Assembly (NCBI RefSeq): GCF_004354045.1
Contig: NZ_SMRT01000019.1
Coordinates: 95,392-159,391, forward strand
Direction of reading: 5' to 3'
Length of the DNA: 64,000 bases
Source: Paenibacillus piri
Lineage (GTDB): Bacteria > Bacillota > Bacilli > Paenibacillales > NBRC-103111
The notes under the pieces were generated by a model. The model was not told the DNA's origin, did not search any database, and saw nothing but the letters and a program-made list of their open reading frames with translations. Shown in pieces: positions 25,973-34,332 of this stretch (position 1 is the first letter of the stretch; each line of letters starts with the position of its first letter). The translations under genes and the position numbers were made by a program.

Positions 25973-26143
25973 TACGCTAATGTATGTATAGGTTTTGCTG
26001 AACATTGCTGTGATTGAAGCTTACTCCACTAAAACCGGCATGTTACCTTCCAAGAATTGACGAACAAGGCAGTGTTAGGTAATCTATAATTATTCATTAC
26101 TTGTAAAGAAATTCAAATTGTGAAAGAAAGAGAGGATCACTCT

Positions 26144-27109
26144 ATGTCTAAACCTCTGCTATCCAATCGGTTACTTGGCAGAACAGGCCTTCTTGTCTCC
26201 CCGCTTTGTATAGGTGGAGCTCCACTTGGCGATATGCCTGAAACCTTTAACTACAGTACAACAGAAGAAAACGCGCTGGCCACAATTCGTGCTGCCTTTG
26301 CAGGCCCGATCAACTTCCTCGATACAGCTGCGGCCTATGGTGATGGTGAGAGCGAGCGCCGTATCGGCAAGGTAATTAAAGAGAACGGTGGACTCCCATC
26401 GGGCTATGTGCTCGCCACCAAAGCTGATCGCTGCTTACAAACCGGTGACTTCAGCGGCGAACAAATCAAACGTTCCATCGAAGGAAGTCTCCTCCGCTTG
26501 GGGCTGGATCGCCTGCAATATGTTTACATCCATGATCCGGAACATACTACCTTTGAGAATGTAATGGGGCCGAGCGGACCGCTTGAGGTATTGAAAAGCT
26601 TCAAAGATCAGGGAGTCATCGATCACATTGGTATATCTGGCGGGCCGATCCAAATGCTCATTCGATATGTAGAAACGGGTGAGTTTAGCGCCGTTGAGAC
26701 TCATAACCGCTATACGCTGCTCAATCGATCAGCTGAGCCTTTGCTTGATGTCGCCAGTCGATTGGGTGTTGCAGTAATCAACGCAGCACCCTATGGTAGC
26801 GGCATGCTGGCAAAAGGTCCAGATGCCTACGCCCGCTATGCTTATAGTGATGCACCGCAATCATTGCTCGAACGCGCACGATTGTTTGTAAAAGTCTGCC
26901 AGGAATACGATGTGCCTCTGGCCGCCGCGGCGCTTCAATTCTCCATGCGTGATCCCCGTGTCACGAGTACTGTCGTTGGCATGACCAAACCGGAACGAGT
27001 CGCCCAGACATTGGAGCTTGCCAGTTACTCTATTCCTCCCGAGCTTTGGCCTGCGCTAGACGCCATTGGATTTGATACGGACGATCCCGAAGCGAATAGA
27101 TTTACATAA
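26144..27109 (+). CDS. Aldo/keto reductase
   Basis: 321 residues from the ATG at 26144; GAGAGGA lies 7 nt upstream, better than a GTG at 26120. TIM-barrel NADPH-dependent oxidoreductase with the catalytic Asp/Tyr motif INFLDTAAAYGDGESERRIG, Lys in LATKADR, and IHDPEH in place of the usual VHxP. The overall pattern is closest to the D-threo-aldose dehydrogenase/L-fucose dehydrogenase group. Monocistronic, followed by a bidirectional terminator. Confidence 0.88.
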   Translation: MSKPLLSNRLLGRTGLLVSPLCIGGAPLGDMPETFNYSTTEENALATIRAAFAGPINFLDTAAAYGDGESERRIGKVIKENGGLPSGYVLATKADRCLQTGDFSGEQIKRSIEGSLLRLGLDRLQYVYIHDPEHTTFENVMGPSGPLEVLKSFKDQGVIDHIGISGGPIQMLIRYVETGEFSAVETHNRYTLLNRSAEPLLDVASRLGVAVINAAPYGSGMLAKGPDAYARYAYSDAPQSLLERARLFVKVCQEYDVPLAAAALQFSMRDPRVTSTVVGMTKPERVAQTLELASYSIPPELWPALDAIGFDTDDPEANRFT

Positions 27110-27233
27110 TGGGCCGATAATTTGTGACTTTAAAGCCAATGTCATGGTCTAATAAGCAGTTTAATTGAACACTGGTTGCAGTAGAGAAGGACCGGTCAAA
27201 CTTTATAGTCGATTGTTAAATCACCATCAATTG

Positions 27234-27268
27234 AAAAACCGCGAAGGCTTGATGCTGCGCGGTTTTTC
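27234..27268 (+). terminator. Terminator after the aldo/keto reductase
   Basis: AAAAACCGCG / CGCGGTTTTT with a 14-nt loop; A- and T-runs on both flanks make it usable in either direction. Confidence 0.8.
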
Positions 27269-27610
27269 CCTATTTATGGCCGAATCTTTCATTATGTAGC
27301 GTAAGTTGTAGTGAGAGAATTAGACAATCATTTAAGACAAATGAGATACCGGTCTTTTTTTCATTTATTGCATAATAAGGTTACGCCCTTTATCATCTGT
27401 TTTGGAATACGAGTCACTGGAGGGCGTAAAAGTGACAATAAAAAATGAAAGGAAGATACCGTTTCTCTTCCTTCTGAAACAAATTGAAGCAGCTCTACTG
27501 CTTGCAGAAATTCAAATCATAAAGGGTTGCTTAACAAGATAATGTGATAAAATGAATACATTAATTGATCCAAAGACTGTTGATGAGGATGTGCTTTAAA
27601 AAGGAATTTT
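27269..27610. other. Intergenic stretch with a hairpin and a repeat arm
   Basis: No gene seen. TTACGCCCT (27381-27389) and AGGGCGTAA (27421-27429) can form a hairpin with a 31-nt loop. ATAAAGGGTTGCTTAA near 27519 repeats the left arm of the terminator at 24133. Confidence 0.4.
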
Positions 27611-28069
27611 ATGAGAAAACTAAGAAAACACCTATTCAATTTAGCGTTGGGTGAGTTAGCGGCCGCCTTTTCTTTTTTGGTTGTATATAAAATTTATGTA
27701 GATTTAGGGGTCGCGAGCTTGCTTGCGCTATCATTCCTTGTGTTTATATTATTTCAAGGTGTTACGTATTGGGTATATAGATCTCAATCAATAGGGAAGA
27801 AGAAACCGTTTTTAATGCGGAAAACTCTAATTGCACTTAGAATTACGAATCTTATTTTAGCTGTGTTAGTAGTTATAATATTGATAATGCTCGCTCAGAA
27901 TAAAAATGACCTGGTTGTCAGTATATTAATTTATGTTTTTTCCGTGATAGAATATATAAATTACTATTGGTATCGTTTAAGCTATGGGAAGTCAGGTTTC
28001 AATATCAAATTGCTTATCCAAACCGGCTTACAGCCATCGAGTATTCATAAATTATTAAAAAGAAAATAA
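27611..28069 (+). CDS. Small four-helix membrane protein, unknown function
   Basis: 152 residues, ATG after AAGGAATTTT. Four hydrophobic segments at about 12-30, 33-55, 73-95 and 100-118, with basic ends (MRKLRKH, KLLKRK). No catalytic motif was recognised. AT-rich relative to the neighbours, as is the following VanZ gene, which suggests a shared origin or joint acquisition. Confidence 0.7.
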   Translation: MRKLRKHLFNLALGELAAAFSFLVVYKIYVDLGVASLLALSFLVFILFQGVTYWVYRSQSIGKKKPFLMRKTLIALRITNLILAVLVVIILIMLAQNKNDLVVSILIYVFSVIEYINYYWYRLSYGKSGFNIKLLIQTGLQPSSIHKLLKRK

Positions 28070-28174
28070 TTGGCCTGTTATTAGCCAAAATATGTAATTC
28101 CAGTAACGTTTGGTCGGCTTATAGTCAAAGCCGTTACGAATTTATAAACTGGACGTCAGAGAATAGGAGAAGAA

Positions 28175-28741
28175 ATGAAAAATGCAAGAATTATGAATAA
28201 ACAAGAGAGAATTGAAACAGTCTTTTTATATGGAGTTTTCATTTGTTACATACTTTTTTTATTTAAATTATTGTTCTTATCAAGAGTTTCACTTTTGGAT
28301 TTGTTAAATAGTCAAAGGACTTTAGATAGGTCAATCAATCTCATTCCTTTTTATAGTATAAAGGAATATATATTTAGCAACTCTGCCACTATAAAAAATT
28401 TCGCTTTTGCTAATGTGGTTGGCAATATAGTTATCTTTATTCCTCTTGGCACATATTTGTCAGCATTCAAAAACGATAAAAGAGTAATAACCAATCTGCT
28501 ATTTATATTCATAGTGAGTTTATTTATTGAAATCATTCAGGGGCTTTTAGGCATTGGAGCATCAGACATTGATGACATAATTTTAAATTGTTTGGGTGGA
28601 TTAGTTGGTATTATAGGGTATAAGTTTTTAATGTTTATATTACGAGATGAGAAAAAAGTACGTACTGCAATTACAACACTATCAGCAATAGGATTGCCTG
28701 TTTTATTATATTTATTATTTGTGGTGAGATTGCGTCTCTGA
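28175..28741 (+). CDS. VanZ-family membrane protein
   Basis: 188 residues, ATG behind ATAGGAGAAGA. Five or so membrane helices with VanZ signatures: SINLIPFYSI, NVVGNIVIFIPLGTYL, SLFIEIIQGLLGIGASDIDDIILNCLGG. VanZ proteins are linked to low-level teicoplanin resistance and to other cell-envelope roles; most homologues are uncharacterised. Immediately followed by a complex terminator and then by the antibiotic-responsive leader of the ABC-F gene. Confidence 0.88.
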   Translation: MKNARIMNKQERIETVFLYGVFICYILFLFKLLFLSRVSLLDLLNSQRTLDRSINLIPFYSIKEYIFSNSATIKNFAFANVVGNIVIFIPLGTYLSAFKNDKRVITNLLFIFIVSLFIEIIQGLLGIGASDIDDIILNCLGGLVGIIGYKFLMFILRDEKKVRTAITTLSAIGLPVLLYLLFVVRLRL

Positions 28742-28750
28742 ATATCTGGA

Positions 28751-28815
28751 GTCGTCACCTTTCGGTTGGTTTGTAGGGGTACAAACAAATTTTACCGGGT
28801 TGACGATTCTTTTTC
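28751..28815 (+). terminator. Complex terminator after vanZ-like gene
   Basis: Nested pairing TCGTCA / TGACGA, CGGT / ACCG and TTTGTA / TACAAA, followed by TTCTTTTTC. It isolates the VanZ gene from the ABC-F leader. Confidence 0.65.
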
Positions 28816-28884
28816 TACCATTTAGTGGTTAATCAACAGGCCTGAGAAAATAATTGTCTAAACGATTGTGCGTGATTTACTGAA

Positions 28885-28913
28885 TTGACAGTCGGAGCAG
28901 TCGATGTTATCAT
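28885..28913 (+). promoter_or_regulatory. Promoter of the ABC-F leader transcript
   Basis: Consensus TTGACA (28885-28890), exactly 17 bp, then TATCAT (28908-28913). Transcription should start near 28920, giving an untranslated leader of about 400 nt before the ABC-F start at 29322. Confidence 0.75.
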
Positions 28914-28946
28914 TACATATATTTTTAATTAGGAGGCTTGTCATCT

Positions 28947-28973
28947 ATGATACACTCCATGCGTTTAAGATAA
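28947..28973 (+). CDS. Regulatory leader peptide MIHSMRLR
   Basis: Perfect AGGAGG (28931-28936), 10-nt spacing, ATG and eight codons, then TAA. The peptide MIHSMRLR differs by one residue from the first eight of the ErmD leader (MTHSMRLR), where macrolides stall the ribosome at the Arg-Leu-Arg motif. The stop is 9 bp before an intrinsic terminator, so stalling or slow translation here could remodel the RNA and permit read-through to the ABC-F gene. Drug specificity is inferred. Confidence 0.82.
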   Translation: MIHSMRLR

Positions 28974-28982
28974 GCTGGCAAT

Positions 28983-29020
28983 AAAAAAGCGGGTTTTTCC
29001 ACATATTGTGGGCTTTTTTT
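28983..29020 (+). terminator. Attenuator terminator 1 in the ABC-F leader
   Basis: AAAAAAGC pairs with GCTTTTTT around an inner CCACA / TGTGG hairpin, ending in seven T residues; TAAGC at the leader-peptide stop can extend the stem with GCTTA at 29026-29030. A ribosome paused on the leader peptide would cover or displace this 5' arm. Confidence 0.72.
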
Positions 29021-29113
29021 GAGCTGCTTATTTTACGTGTGCAGGACATAGATCGCGATTTGGATAGCTTTTTTCGGGCTATGCCTCTTTCGGTGCGTTC
29101 TCTCTCGTGATAA

Positions 29114-29157
29114 ATGCAGATCTAAGCCCGCATTGTGGACTTGGATCTGTATTTTTT
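29114..29157 (+). terminator. Attenuator terminator 2 in the ABC-F leader
   Basis: ATGCAGATC / GATCTGTAT stem (one wobble) with an inner imperfect AAGCCCGCA / TGTGGACTT stem, followed by six T residues. A second barrier to read-through 94 nt after the first. Confidence 0.65.
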
Positions 29158-29265
29158 ATTGCCCAAATTGCTTCCGTCTATTCGAAATTTAGATGAAATA
29201 AACGGGAAGGGGCTATTAGTATGCGATATATGCACTGGTACTTCTTTATATAATCCTCGCTTCAT

Positions 29266-29303
29266 AAATCGCAGGCTATCCTGCGAACAGAAAACTGCGA
29301 TTT
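29266..29303 (+). promoter_or_regulatory. Mutually exclusive hairpins just before the ABC-F ribosome site
   Basis: AAATCGCAG (29266-29274) pairs perfectly with CTGCGATTT (29295-29303), while CGCAGG (29270-29275) can instead pair with CCTGCG (29280-29285). The larger hairpin ends 2 nt before GAAGGAGG, so switching could affect ribosome loading. Confidence 0.5.
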
Positions 29304-29321
29304 CTGAAGGAGGTTATTATT

Positions 29322-30785
29322 GTGAATTTATTGATAAAAGCAAAAGATATTTATGTGGAATATATGGGTCGCGATATCCTGGATATCGACGAATTGGAGC
29401 TTTATGATTATGATCGTATCGGTCTGGTAGGCGCAAACGGGGCAGGAAAGAGTACATTGTTAAAAGTATTGTTGGGTGAAACGCCAATACCGCAAGGTAA
29501 AATCGTCCGGGAGGCTAATTTTGCTTATATCCCGCAGTTGGATGATGTCGTCGTGCACGAGATAAAGGATCACGCTTTAATGGGCAAACTGGGAATTGAC
29601 CGTATTCATGTAGAGAACTTGAGCGGTGGTGAAGAAACACGGCTAAAAATTGCGCAAGCATTATCTAACGAGGTGCATGGTATCTTTGCTGATGAACCGA
29701 CGTGCCACTTAGATCGTGATGGCATATACTTTTTAATCAACCAGCTTAAAAATTTTTCCGGCGCATTGCTCATTATAAGTCATGACCGCTATTTCCTTGA
29801 TCAGGTCGTCGATAAAATTTGGGAACTGAAAGATGGAAAGATTACCGAGTATTGGGGGGGATATTCCGAATATTTGGCGCAAAAGGAAGAAGAACGGCAA
29901 ACTCAAGCTGCACAATATAAGCAGTTTACTGCTGAACGAGACAGGTTAGAGAAGGCAATCACCGAAAAACAGAATCAGGCTCGGAAGATGGATCAAAAAG
30001 CGAAGGGAGCTTCAAGAAAAAACAGTTCTGAAAGCGGCGGACGTCTCGGTCATCAAAAAACGACGGGCAGCAAACAGAAGAAGCTCCATAATGCCGCTAA
30101 AAATATGGAGCATAGAATCGAGGCGCTTGGTGATGTGAAATCACCCGAAGCAGTTCGCTCCGTCCAATTCCGACAAAGCAAAGCCCTGGAGCTTCACAAT
30201 CCGTTTCCTGTCACAGGGAAAGAGATTTGCAAACAGCTTGGGGGCAAGGTCATTTTTGAACATGCGTCTTTTCAATTTCCGTTGGGTGCCAAGATTGCGG
30301 TAACCGGTGCAAATGGAACAGGTAAAACGACGCTTTTCAAAATGATACTGGATCGCGAAGACGGCATCTCCATATCTCCTAAAGCGGAAATCGGCTGCTT
30401 TGCTCAAAAAGGTTACAAGTTTGACCGTAATCAGGGTGTTATGGAGTTCATGCTGGAATACTGTGATTATCAGGTGCCGGAAATTCGCGCTGTACTGGCA
30501 TCTATGGGATTCTCTCATCATGATGTACGCAAGGAGCTATCTGTTTTAAGTGGCGGCGAAATGATTAAATTGCAGCTTGCCAAAATGCTGCTGGGGCGAT
30601 ATAACATCTTGCTTATGGATGAACCAAGCAATTTTCTTGATCTTCCTGCCGTGGAAGCGCTAGAAAATATGATGAGGAACTACGCTGGTACAATCATATT
30701 TATCTCGCACGATGTTCGTTTGTTGGAGAACGTAGCTGATGCCGTATATGAAATTGAGGATAAAAAGATCGTTCGGAAGGCTTAG
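29322..30785 (+). CDS. ABC-F ribosomal protection protein (antibiotic resistance type)
   Basis: 487 residues, GTG start 7 nt after GAAGGAGG. Two ATPase cassettes in one chain: Walker A GANGAGKST (37-45) and GANGTGKTT, two LSGGE signatures, Walker B FADEPTCHLD and LLMDEPSNFLD. There are no membrane helices. The inter-domain linker (about 185-290) is long and charged, as in the Msr/Vga/VmlR group that binds the ribosomal E site and dislodges macrolides, lincosamides, streptogramins A or pleuromutilins. There is no long C-terminal extension. The upstream stalling-type leader and attenuators strongly support a resistance role. Which drug class is not determined. Confidence 0.9.
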   Translation: MNLLIKAKDIYVEYMGRDILDIDELELYDYDRIGLVGANGAGKSTLLKVLLGETPIPQGKIVREANFAYIPQLDDVVVHEIKDHALMGKLGIDRIHVENLSGGEETRLKIAQALSNEVHGIFADEPTCHLDRDGIYFLINQLKNFSGALLIISHDRYFLDQVVDKIWELKDGKITEYWGGYSEYLAQKEEERQTQAAQYKQFTAERDRLEKAITEKQNQARKMDQKAKGASRKNSSESGGRLGHQKTTGSKQKKLHNAAKNMEHRIEALGDVKSPEAVRSVQFRQSKALELHNPFPVTGKEICKQLGGKVIFEHASFQFPLGAKIAVTGANGTGKTTLFKMILDREDGISISPKAEIGCFAQKGYKFDRNQGVMEFMLEYCDYQVPEIRAVLASMGFSHHDVRKELSVLSGGEMIKLQLAKMLLGRYNILLMDEPSNFLDLPAVEALENMMRNYAGTIIFISHDVRLLENVADAVYEIEDKKIVRKA

Positions 30786-30828
30786 CGAAGTTTGACCGGT
30801 GAGCAATGCTAAAACTCAATAAAATACG

Positions 30829-30862
30829 AAAGGCAGTCGGGCAGATGAACGGCTGCCTTTTT
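30829..30862 (+). terminator. Terminator of the ABC-F gene
   Basis: AAAGGCAGTCG / CGGCTGCCTTT (one wobble) with a 10-nt loop, then TT. Confidence 0.8.
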
Positions 30863-30933
30863 CGCCTGTGGTGAAAGTAATTCGCATCTTCTCCCGCAGC
30901 TTGCCGGCAAACATTTCCTGTGTCCTGTCGAAT

Positions 30934-31437
30934 TTATGTCTCCGATCGCTTTCTCCAACTCATGCGTGCATAGAAGCGACGGCCGGAAACGAAATAGAGC
31001 ACCCCGCCGAGCATCCAGAAGGGCTCCCAGAAGAAGAGCCGCCAGTTCGCGGAGTAACGGTCGATATTCATGTTCAGCACCTGAGCGGACGCAAGAAGTA
31101 CGGCTAGCCAATTCAGCAAACCATAAAGAAAGAGAAATGCGCCTCCCGCCACCGCCGCGAAATAGAGCCCTTTGGCCGTGAGCTTGCTTTTCCACGGTTT
31201 CAAGAGACCGAACAGCAGAACGGCGCCCAGAACTTTGACGACTCCCGTGAGCCATACGAGCATCATGAAACTCTTGTCTCTTATAACTGCTTGCCTGGCG
31301 ATGAATTCGCCCAGCGTTGAAACCCCAAGCATGCCGCCGCTCGCCCAATAGAAGCTCATTGCAGCGAACAGCAAGGACCAAATGATTCCGCCGATGACGG
31401 GCCAAGTGTGCTTTTTCACGATTATGGTCACCTTCAC
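30934..31437 (-). CDS. DUF3995-type membrane protein
   Basis: 167 residues, GTG start with GAGGG 4 nt upstream (other GTGs follow within 20 bp). Four membrane helices. The first ends in MSFYWASGGMLGVSTLGE, matching the S-x-YWA-GG start of DUF3995, and the last contains WEPFWMLGGVLYFVSGR, also typical. Function of the family is unknown. Higher GC than the ABC-F region, and convergent with it. Confidence 0.8.
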   Translation of the reverse strand: MKVTIIVKKHTWPVIGGIIWSLLFAAMSFYWASGGMLGVSTLGEFIARQAVIRDKSFMMLVWLTGVVKVLGAVLLFGLLKPWKSKLTAKGLYFAAVAGGAFLFLYGLLNWLAVLLASAQVLNMNIDRYSANWRLFFWEPFWMLGGVLYFVSGRRFYARMSWRKRSET

Positions 31438-31640
31438 GATCCCTCGGTAGATTGTTTTAGCGGTGTAAAAATCCCCAACTCTATTCTAACACACGTCAGT
31501 CCTATCCGCCGACCGCAGCCCGTAAGAAGAACATATACCAAATTTGAAGCTAAAAGGTTCTAAACTATTTTCCAAATAGAGGAATAGCCACAGCTGCGTT
31601 GAATTATTTTTAAGGAAATAATTTGATTATGGAGGATACA

Positions 31641-32267
31641 ATGAAATTACTCATTATACAGCCAAAACTCGAAAAAACAATAGAACAGCTTGAAAGTGAA
31701 TTAATGAGTAACTCATCGGTTGATGTTGTGATTTTTCCAGAAGGGTACTTGAATGAAAATTTAGAAGAAGCATGTGCCTTAGCCAAAAATTATAATGCAA
31801 TTCTTATCGGTGGACATAGAAGATTTCACGAAAGTCCAAAAGATAGAGCCATCATTATTAACCGTAAAGGTGAAATTGTTCTTGATAGAATAAAGTATAG
31901 CGATACATCTTTTGTTGTTGAAGAAGGTCTTAAATTTGGTCATATACTTTGCGATGAGTTAGTCAAACAAGGAGTAAAAGGCGGAGCAGACGATAATATT
32001 GACATGATCGTACATCCAATCGGTGTAGGCATGTTTAGCGAAGAACAATTTGAAGAGTGGATAAACCTGGCTAGAAAAATAGCAATCGAACATAAAACGA
32101 TGATTATTGGTACAAGTCACGCTGATGGTTCATTCAGAGGAAGTGACGTATCAATACCTATTGCATATTGCTTTGATAAAGCTGGTGAAGCTGTTTTTAT
32201 TTCTAAAAATGATGTTCGAACAATAATATTGGATATTGAAACAAGGCAGGTTACTTTTCCGAAATAA
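31641..32267 (+). CDS. Carbon-nitrogen hydrolase (nitrilase superfamily), short
   Basis: 208 residues from the ATG at 31641; GGAGG lies 7 nt upstream and would be inside the gene if the earlier ATG at 31623 were used. The catalytic triad is present: E34 in IFPEGYL, K85 in LDRIKYSD and C104 in GHILCDEL. Family members hydrolyse nitriles or amides; typical length is 250-300, so this is compact and lacks part of the C-terminal strands. Substrate unknown. AT-rich compared with flanking genes. Confidence 0.75.
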   Translation: MKLLIIQPKLEKTIEQLESELMSNSSVDVVIFPEGYLNENLEEACALAKNYNAILIGGHRRFHESPKDRAIIINRKGEIVLDRIKYSDTSFVVEEGLKFGHILCDELVKQGVKGGADDNIDMIVHPIGVGMFSEEQFEEWINLARKIAIEHKTMIIGTSHADGSFRGSDVSIPIAYCFDKAGEAVFISKNDVRTIILDIETRQVTFPK

Positions 32268-32312
32268 CTAACGAATAGTACGGGCTTATCCATTTTGAAT
32301 AGGGGGCCGGGT

Positions 32313-32996
32313 ATGACAAGCGTTCTTGTGGTCGAGGATGATGCGCATATGCTGGAAATGATTTTATTCGTTTTAAGCCGAGAGGGCTATCGGGTTCGAG
32401 GAGTTTTAAACGGAAAAGAGGCTATGGATGAAATAGAACGCTCTCCTGCGGATATAGTTGTTCTTGATGTCATGATGCCCGTCATGGACGGGTGGGATCT
32501 GTGCCGAGAGCTGCGGGTTTTGTACCCTGACTTGCCTCTCTTCATGATCACGGCCAAGCACGAAACGAGCCAGAAGCTGAAGGGCTTCGGATTAGGTGTC
32601 GATGATTACTTGGTAAAACCATTTGACCCGCAGGAGCTGGTGGCACGGATCAAAGCACTGCTGCGCCGTTACCGGATTACAGCCGATAAAACAATTTCCA
32701 TGGGCAGTTTCAAATTGGACCGGCTCCGAGGCAGAGTGATCTGCGGGAATCAAAAATGGACTTTGCCGCAAAAGGAATTCGAATTGTTATTCCATCTTGC
32801 GAGCTATCCCGGTCAAATATTTATGCGGGAGCAATTGATCGAGGCCGTATGGGGATTCGATCACGAAGGGGACGAACGGACGATTGACGTTCATGTTAAA
32901 AGGCTGCGGGAGCGGTTTGCCGCTTATGCCAATGAATTCCGGATCGTAACGGTTCGCGGTCTTGGCTATCGGTTGGAGACAGCGAACGATGTTTAA
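32313..32996 (+). CDS. OmpR-family response regulator
   Basis: 227 residues from the ATG at 32313, preceded by AGGGGGCCGGGT. The receiver domain has D9/D10, phospho-acceptor D52 in VVLDVMMP, and Lys in DDYLVKPFDP. The winged helix has the typical LPQKEFELLFHLASYPGQI and TIDVHVKRLRERF. It overlaps the kinase start by 8 bp. Targets are not evident; the downstream genes concern small-molecule binding and metal handling. Confidence 0.95.
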   Translation: MTSVLVVEDDAHMLEMILFVLSREGYRVRGVLNGKEAMDEIERSPADIVVLDVMMPVMDGWDLCRELRVLYPDLPLFMITAKHETSQKLKGFGLGVDDYLVKPFDPQELVARIKALLRRYRITADKTISMGSFKLDRLRGRVICGNQKWTLPQKEFELLFHLASYPGQIFMREQLIEAVWGFDHEGDERTIDVHVKRLRERFAAYANEFRIVTVRGLGYRLETANDV

Positions 32997-34032
32997 AAAT
33001 TTATACATCAGAATCGTGTTGACCTTTATTTCTGCTGTTTTTGTCGGACTCGGCACATCGATTCCGATTACATATTATCTATATAAAGAACAGATCGTTC
33101 AATTCATCCAGGGCACCGAAGCTATTTTGCAGCTTCGCGTGGCGCTGTTGACGATGTTTTGTTTGGCGCTAGTAATCGGCAGCCTGAAATTTGTAATCTT
33201 AACCTTTTTCCTGGTGAAGCCGCTGAAAGCACTAACGGAAGCAACCAAAATAGTTGCCAAAGGCGATTACAACATCCGACTGCAAAGAAAAGGAAACGAT
33301 GAATTGGGCGTCCTGTCGCAGCATTTTCAACAAATGGCAAACGAGCTGAATCAGGTTGAACAGATGCGCCAGGAGTTCGTGTCCAACGTTTCTCACGAAA
33401 TTCAAACGCCGCTAGCGTCCATATCGGGTTTTATTTCGATTTTGCAAACCGACGGTTTAAGCGAGCAGGAACAACTGCGATGCATGGAAATTATACGTCA
33501 AGAAAGCATTCGGCTTTCCCGGCTCAGTGACAACATGCTGCATCTTGCCATGCTGGATTCGAAGTACCATCCGTTTCATCCCTCCCTCGTTCAGCTCGAC
33601 CGGCAGCTTCGCCACATCGTGGTTGCGGCAGAACCGCAATGGACGGCCAAAAGATTGCATATTCATCTGGACCTGCCCAAAACCGCGGTAAAGGCGGACG
33701 AAGATTTGCTGAACCAGGTATGGCAAAATATTTTTCATAACAGCATCAAGTTTACCCCGGAAGGCGGAAACATCACGATAGAGGTTAGTCCCGGCAGCGG
33801 TGAAGTTACTGTCACCTTTCGGGACAATGGAATCGGTATCGCCGATGAGGACCGCAAGCGCATCTTTGAACGATTTTTTAAGGCGGACAAATCCCACAAC
33901 CGGGAAGTGGAGGGAAGCGGTCTCGGCTTGGCGATCGTAAGGCGCGTCGTTGATCTGCACTGCGGCTGGATCGAAGTGGACAGCAGGCCGGGCGCCGGGA
34001 CGGCCATCTCGGTTATTTTACCTCGTGCGTAG
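32989..34032 (+). CDS. Sensor histidine kinase (HAMP, HisKA, HATPase)
   Basis: 347 residues; ATG at 32989 overlaps the end of the regulator gene. Helices at about 8-30 and 51-76 with only a 20-residue external loop, so the sensor is intramembrane or very small. HAMP segment 76-128, phospho-acceptor H136 in VSNVSHEIQTPLA, then N-box FHNSIKFTPEG, DNGIGI and GSGLGLAIV. It is the partner of the upstream regulator. Small-loop kinases of this shape often report envelope stress or antimicrobial peptides. Confidence 0.95.
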   Translation: MFKNLYIRIVLTFISAVFVGLGTSIPITYYLYKEQIVQFIQGTEAILQLRVALLTMFCLALVIGSLKFVILTFFLVKPLKALTEATKIVAKGDYNIRLQRKGNDELGVLSQHFQQMANELNQVEQMRQEFVSNVSHEIQTPLASISGFISILQTDGLSEQEQLRCMEIIRQESIRLSRLSDNMLHLAMLDSKYHPFHPSLVQLDRQLRHIVVAAEPQWTAKRLHIHLDLPKTAVKADEDLLNQVWQNIFHNSIKFTPEGGNITIEVSPGSGEVTVTFRDNGIGIADEDRKRIFERFFKADKSHNREVEGSGLGLAIVRRVVDLHCGWIEVDSRPGAGTAISVILPRA

Positions 34033-34060
34033 TGTCGAAATTATTCATATCCTTGGAAAG

Positions 34061-34093
34061 AAAAGATGAGCAATCCATTTTGCTCGTCTTTTT
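34061..34093 (+). terminator. Terminator of the two-component operon
   Basis: AAAAGATGAGCAA pairs with TTGCTCGTCTTTT (one wobble) around a 6-nt loop, ending in a T-run. Confidence 0.85.
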
Positions 34094-34181
34094 AATTTTC
34101 CATATTTAACCATTTAGTTCATGCTGCGTTCATATAGACCACATAGAATTAATTGTAGATAAGCGAGAGGAGAGTGAAAAA

Positions 34182-34301
34182 ATGGAACAAAAACAAATCG
34201 GATCCCTGTCCACGCAAGGTAGGATGATTGGCGCGAGTTTACCGGTCGACCGAGCCGAGAATGTGCAAGATTTTTATAAACAGGTGTGTACTAAAAATTG
34301 A
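34182..34301 (+). pseudogene. Truncated VOC-family gene remnant
   Basis: A good ribosome site (GAGAGGAGAG) precedes an ATG and 39 codons. Residues 14-35 (RMIGASLPVDRAENVQDFY, then KQV) look like the first helix of a VOC/glyoxalase protein. The frame then changes character to CTKN and stops 30 bp before the next gene. This is best explained by a deletion that removed the body of the gene and fused its start to the upstream region of the SRPBCC gene. Confidence 0.5.
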
Positions 34302-34332
34302 TAGCCATAACGGCACAAGGAGGACATCAGAT

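Noticed and set aside
29135..29407. 90-codon frame overlapping the ABC-F start
   Set aside because: It covers the second attenuator and runs into the ABC-F gene in another frame; no ribosome site.
34228..34332. Extension of the SRPBCC-CopZ frame upstream of the ATG at 34333
   Set aside because: AAGGAGG directly before 34333 and the SRPBCC alignment support the later start; the upstream part overlaps the VOC remnant.
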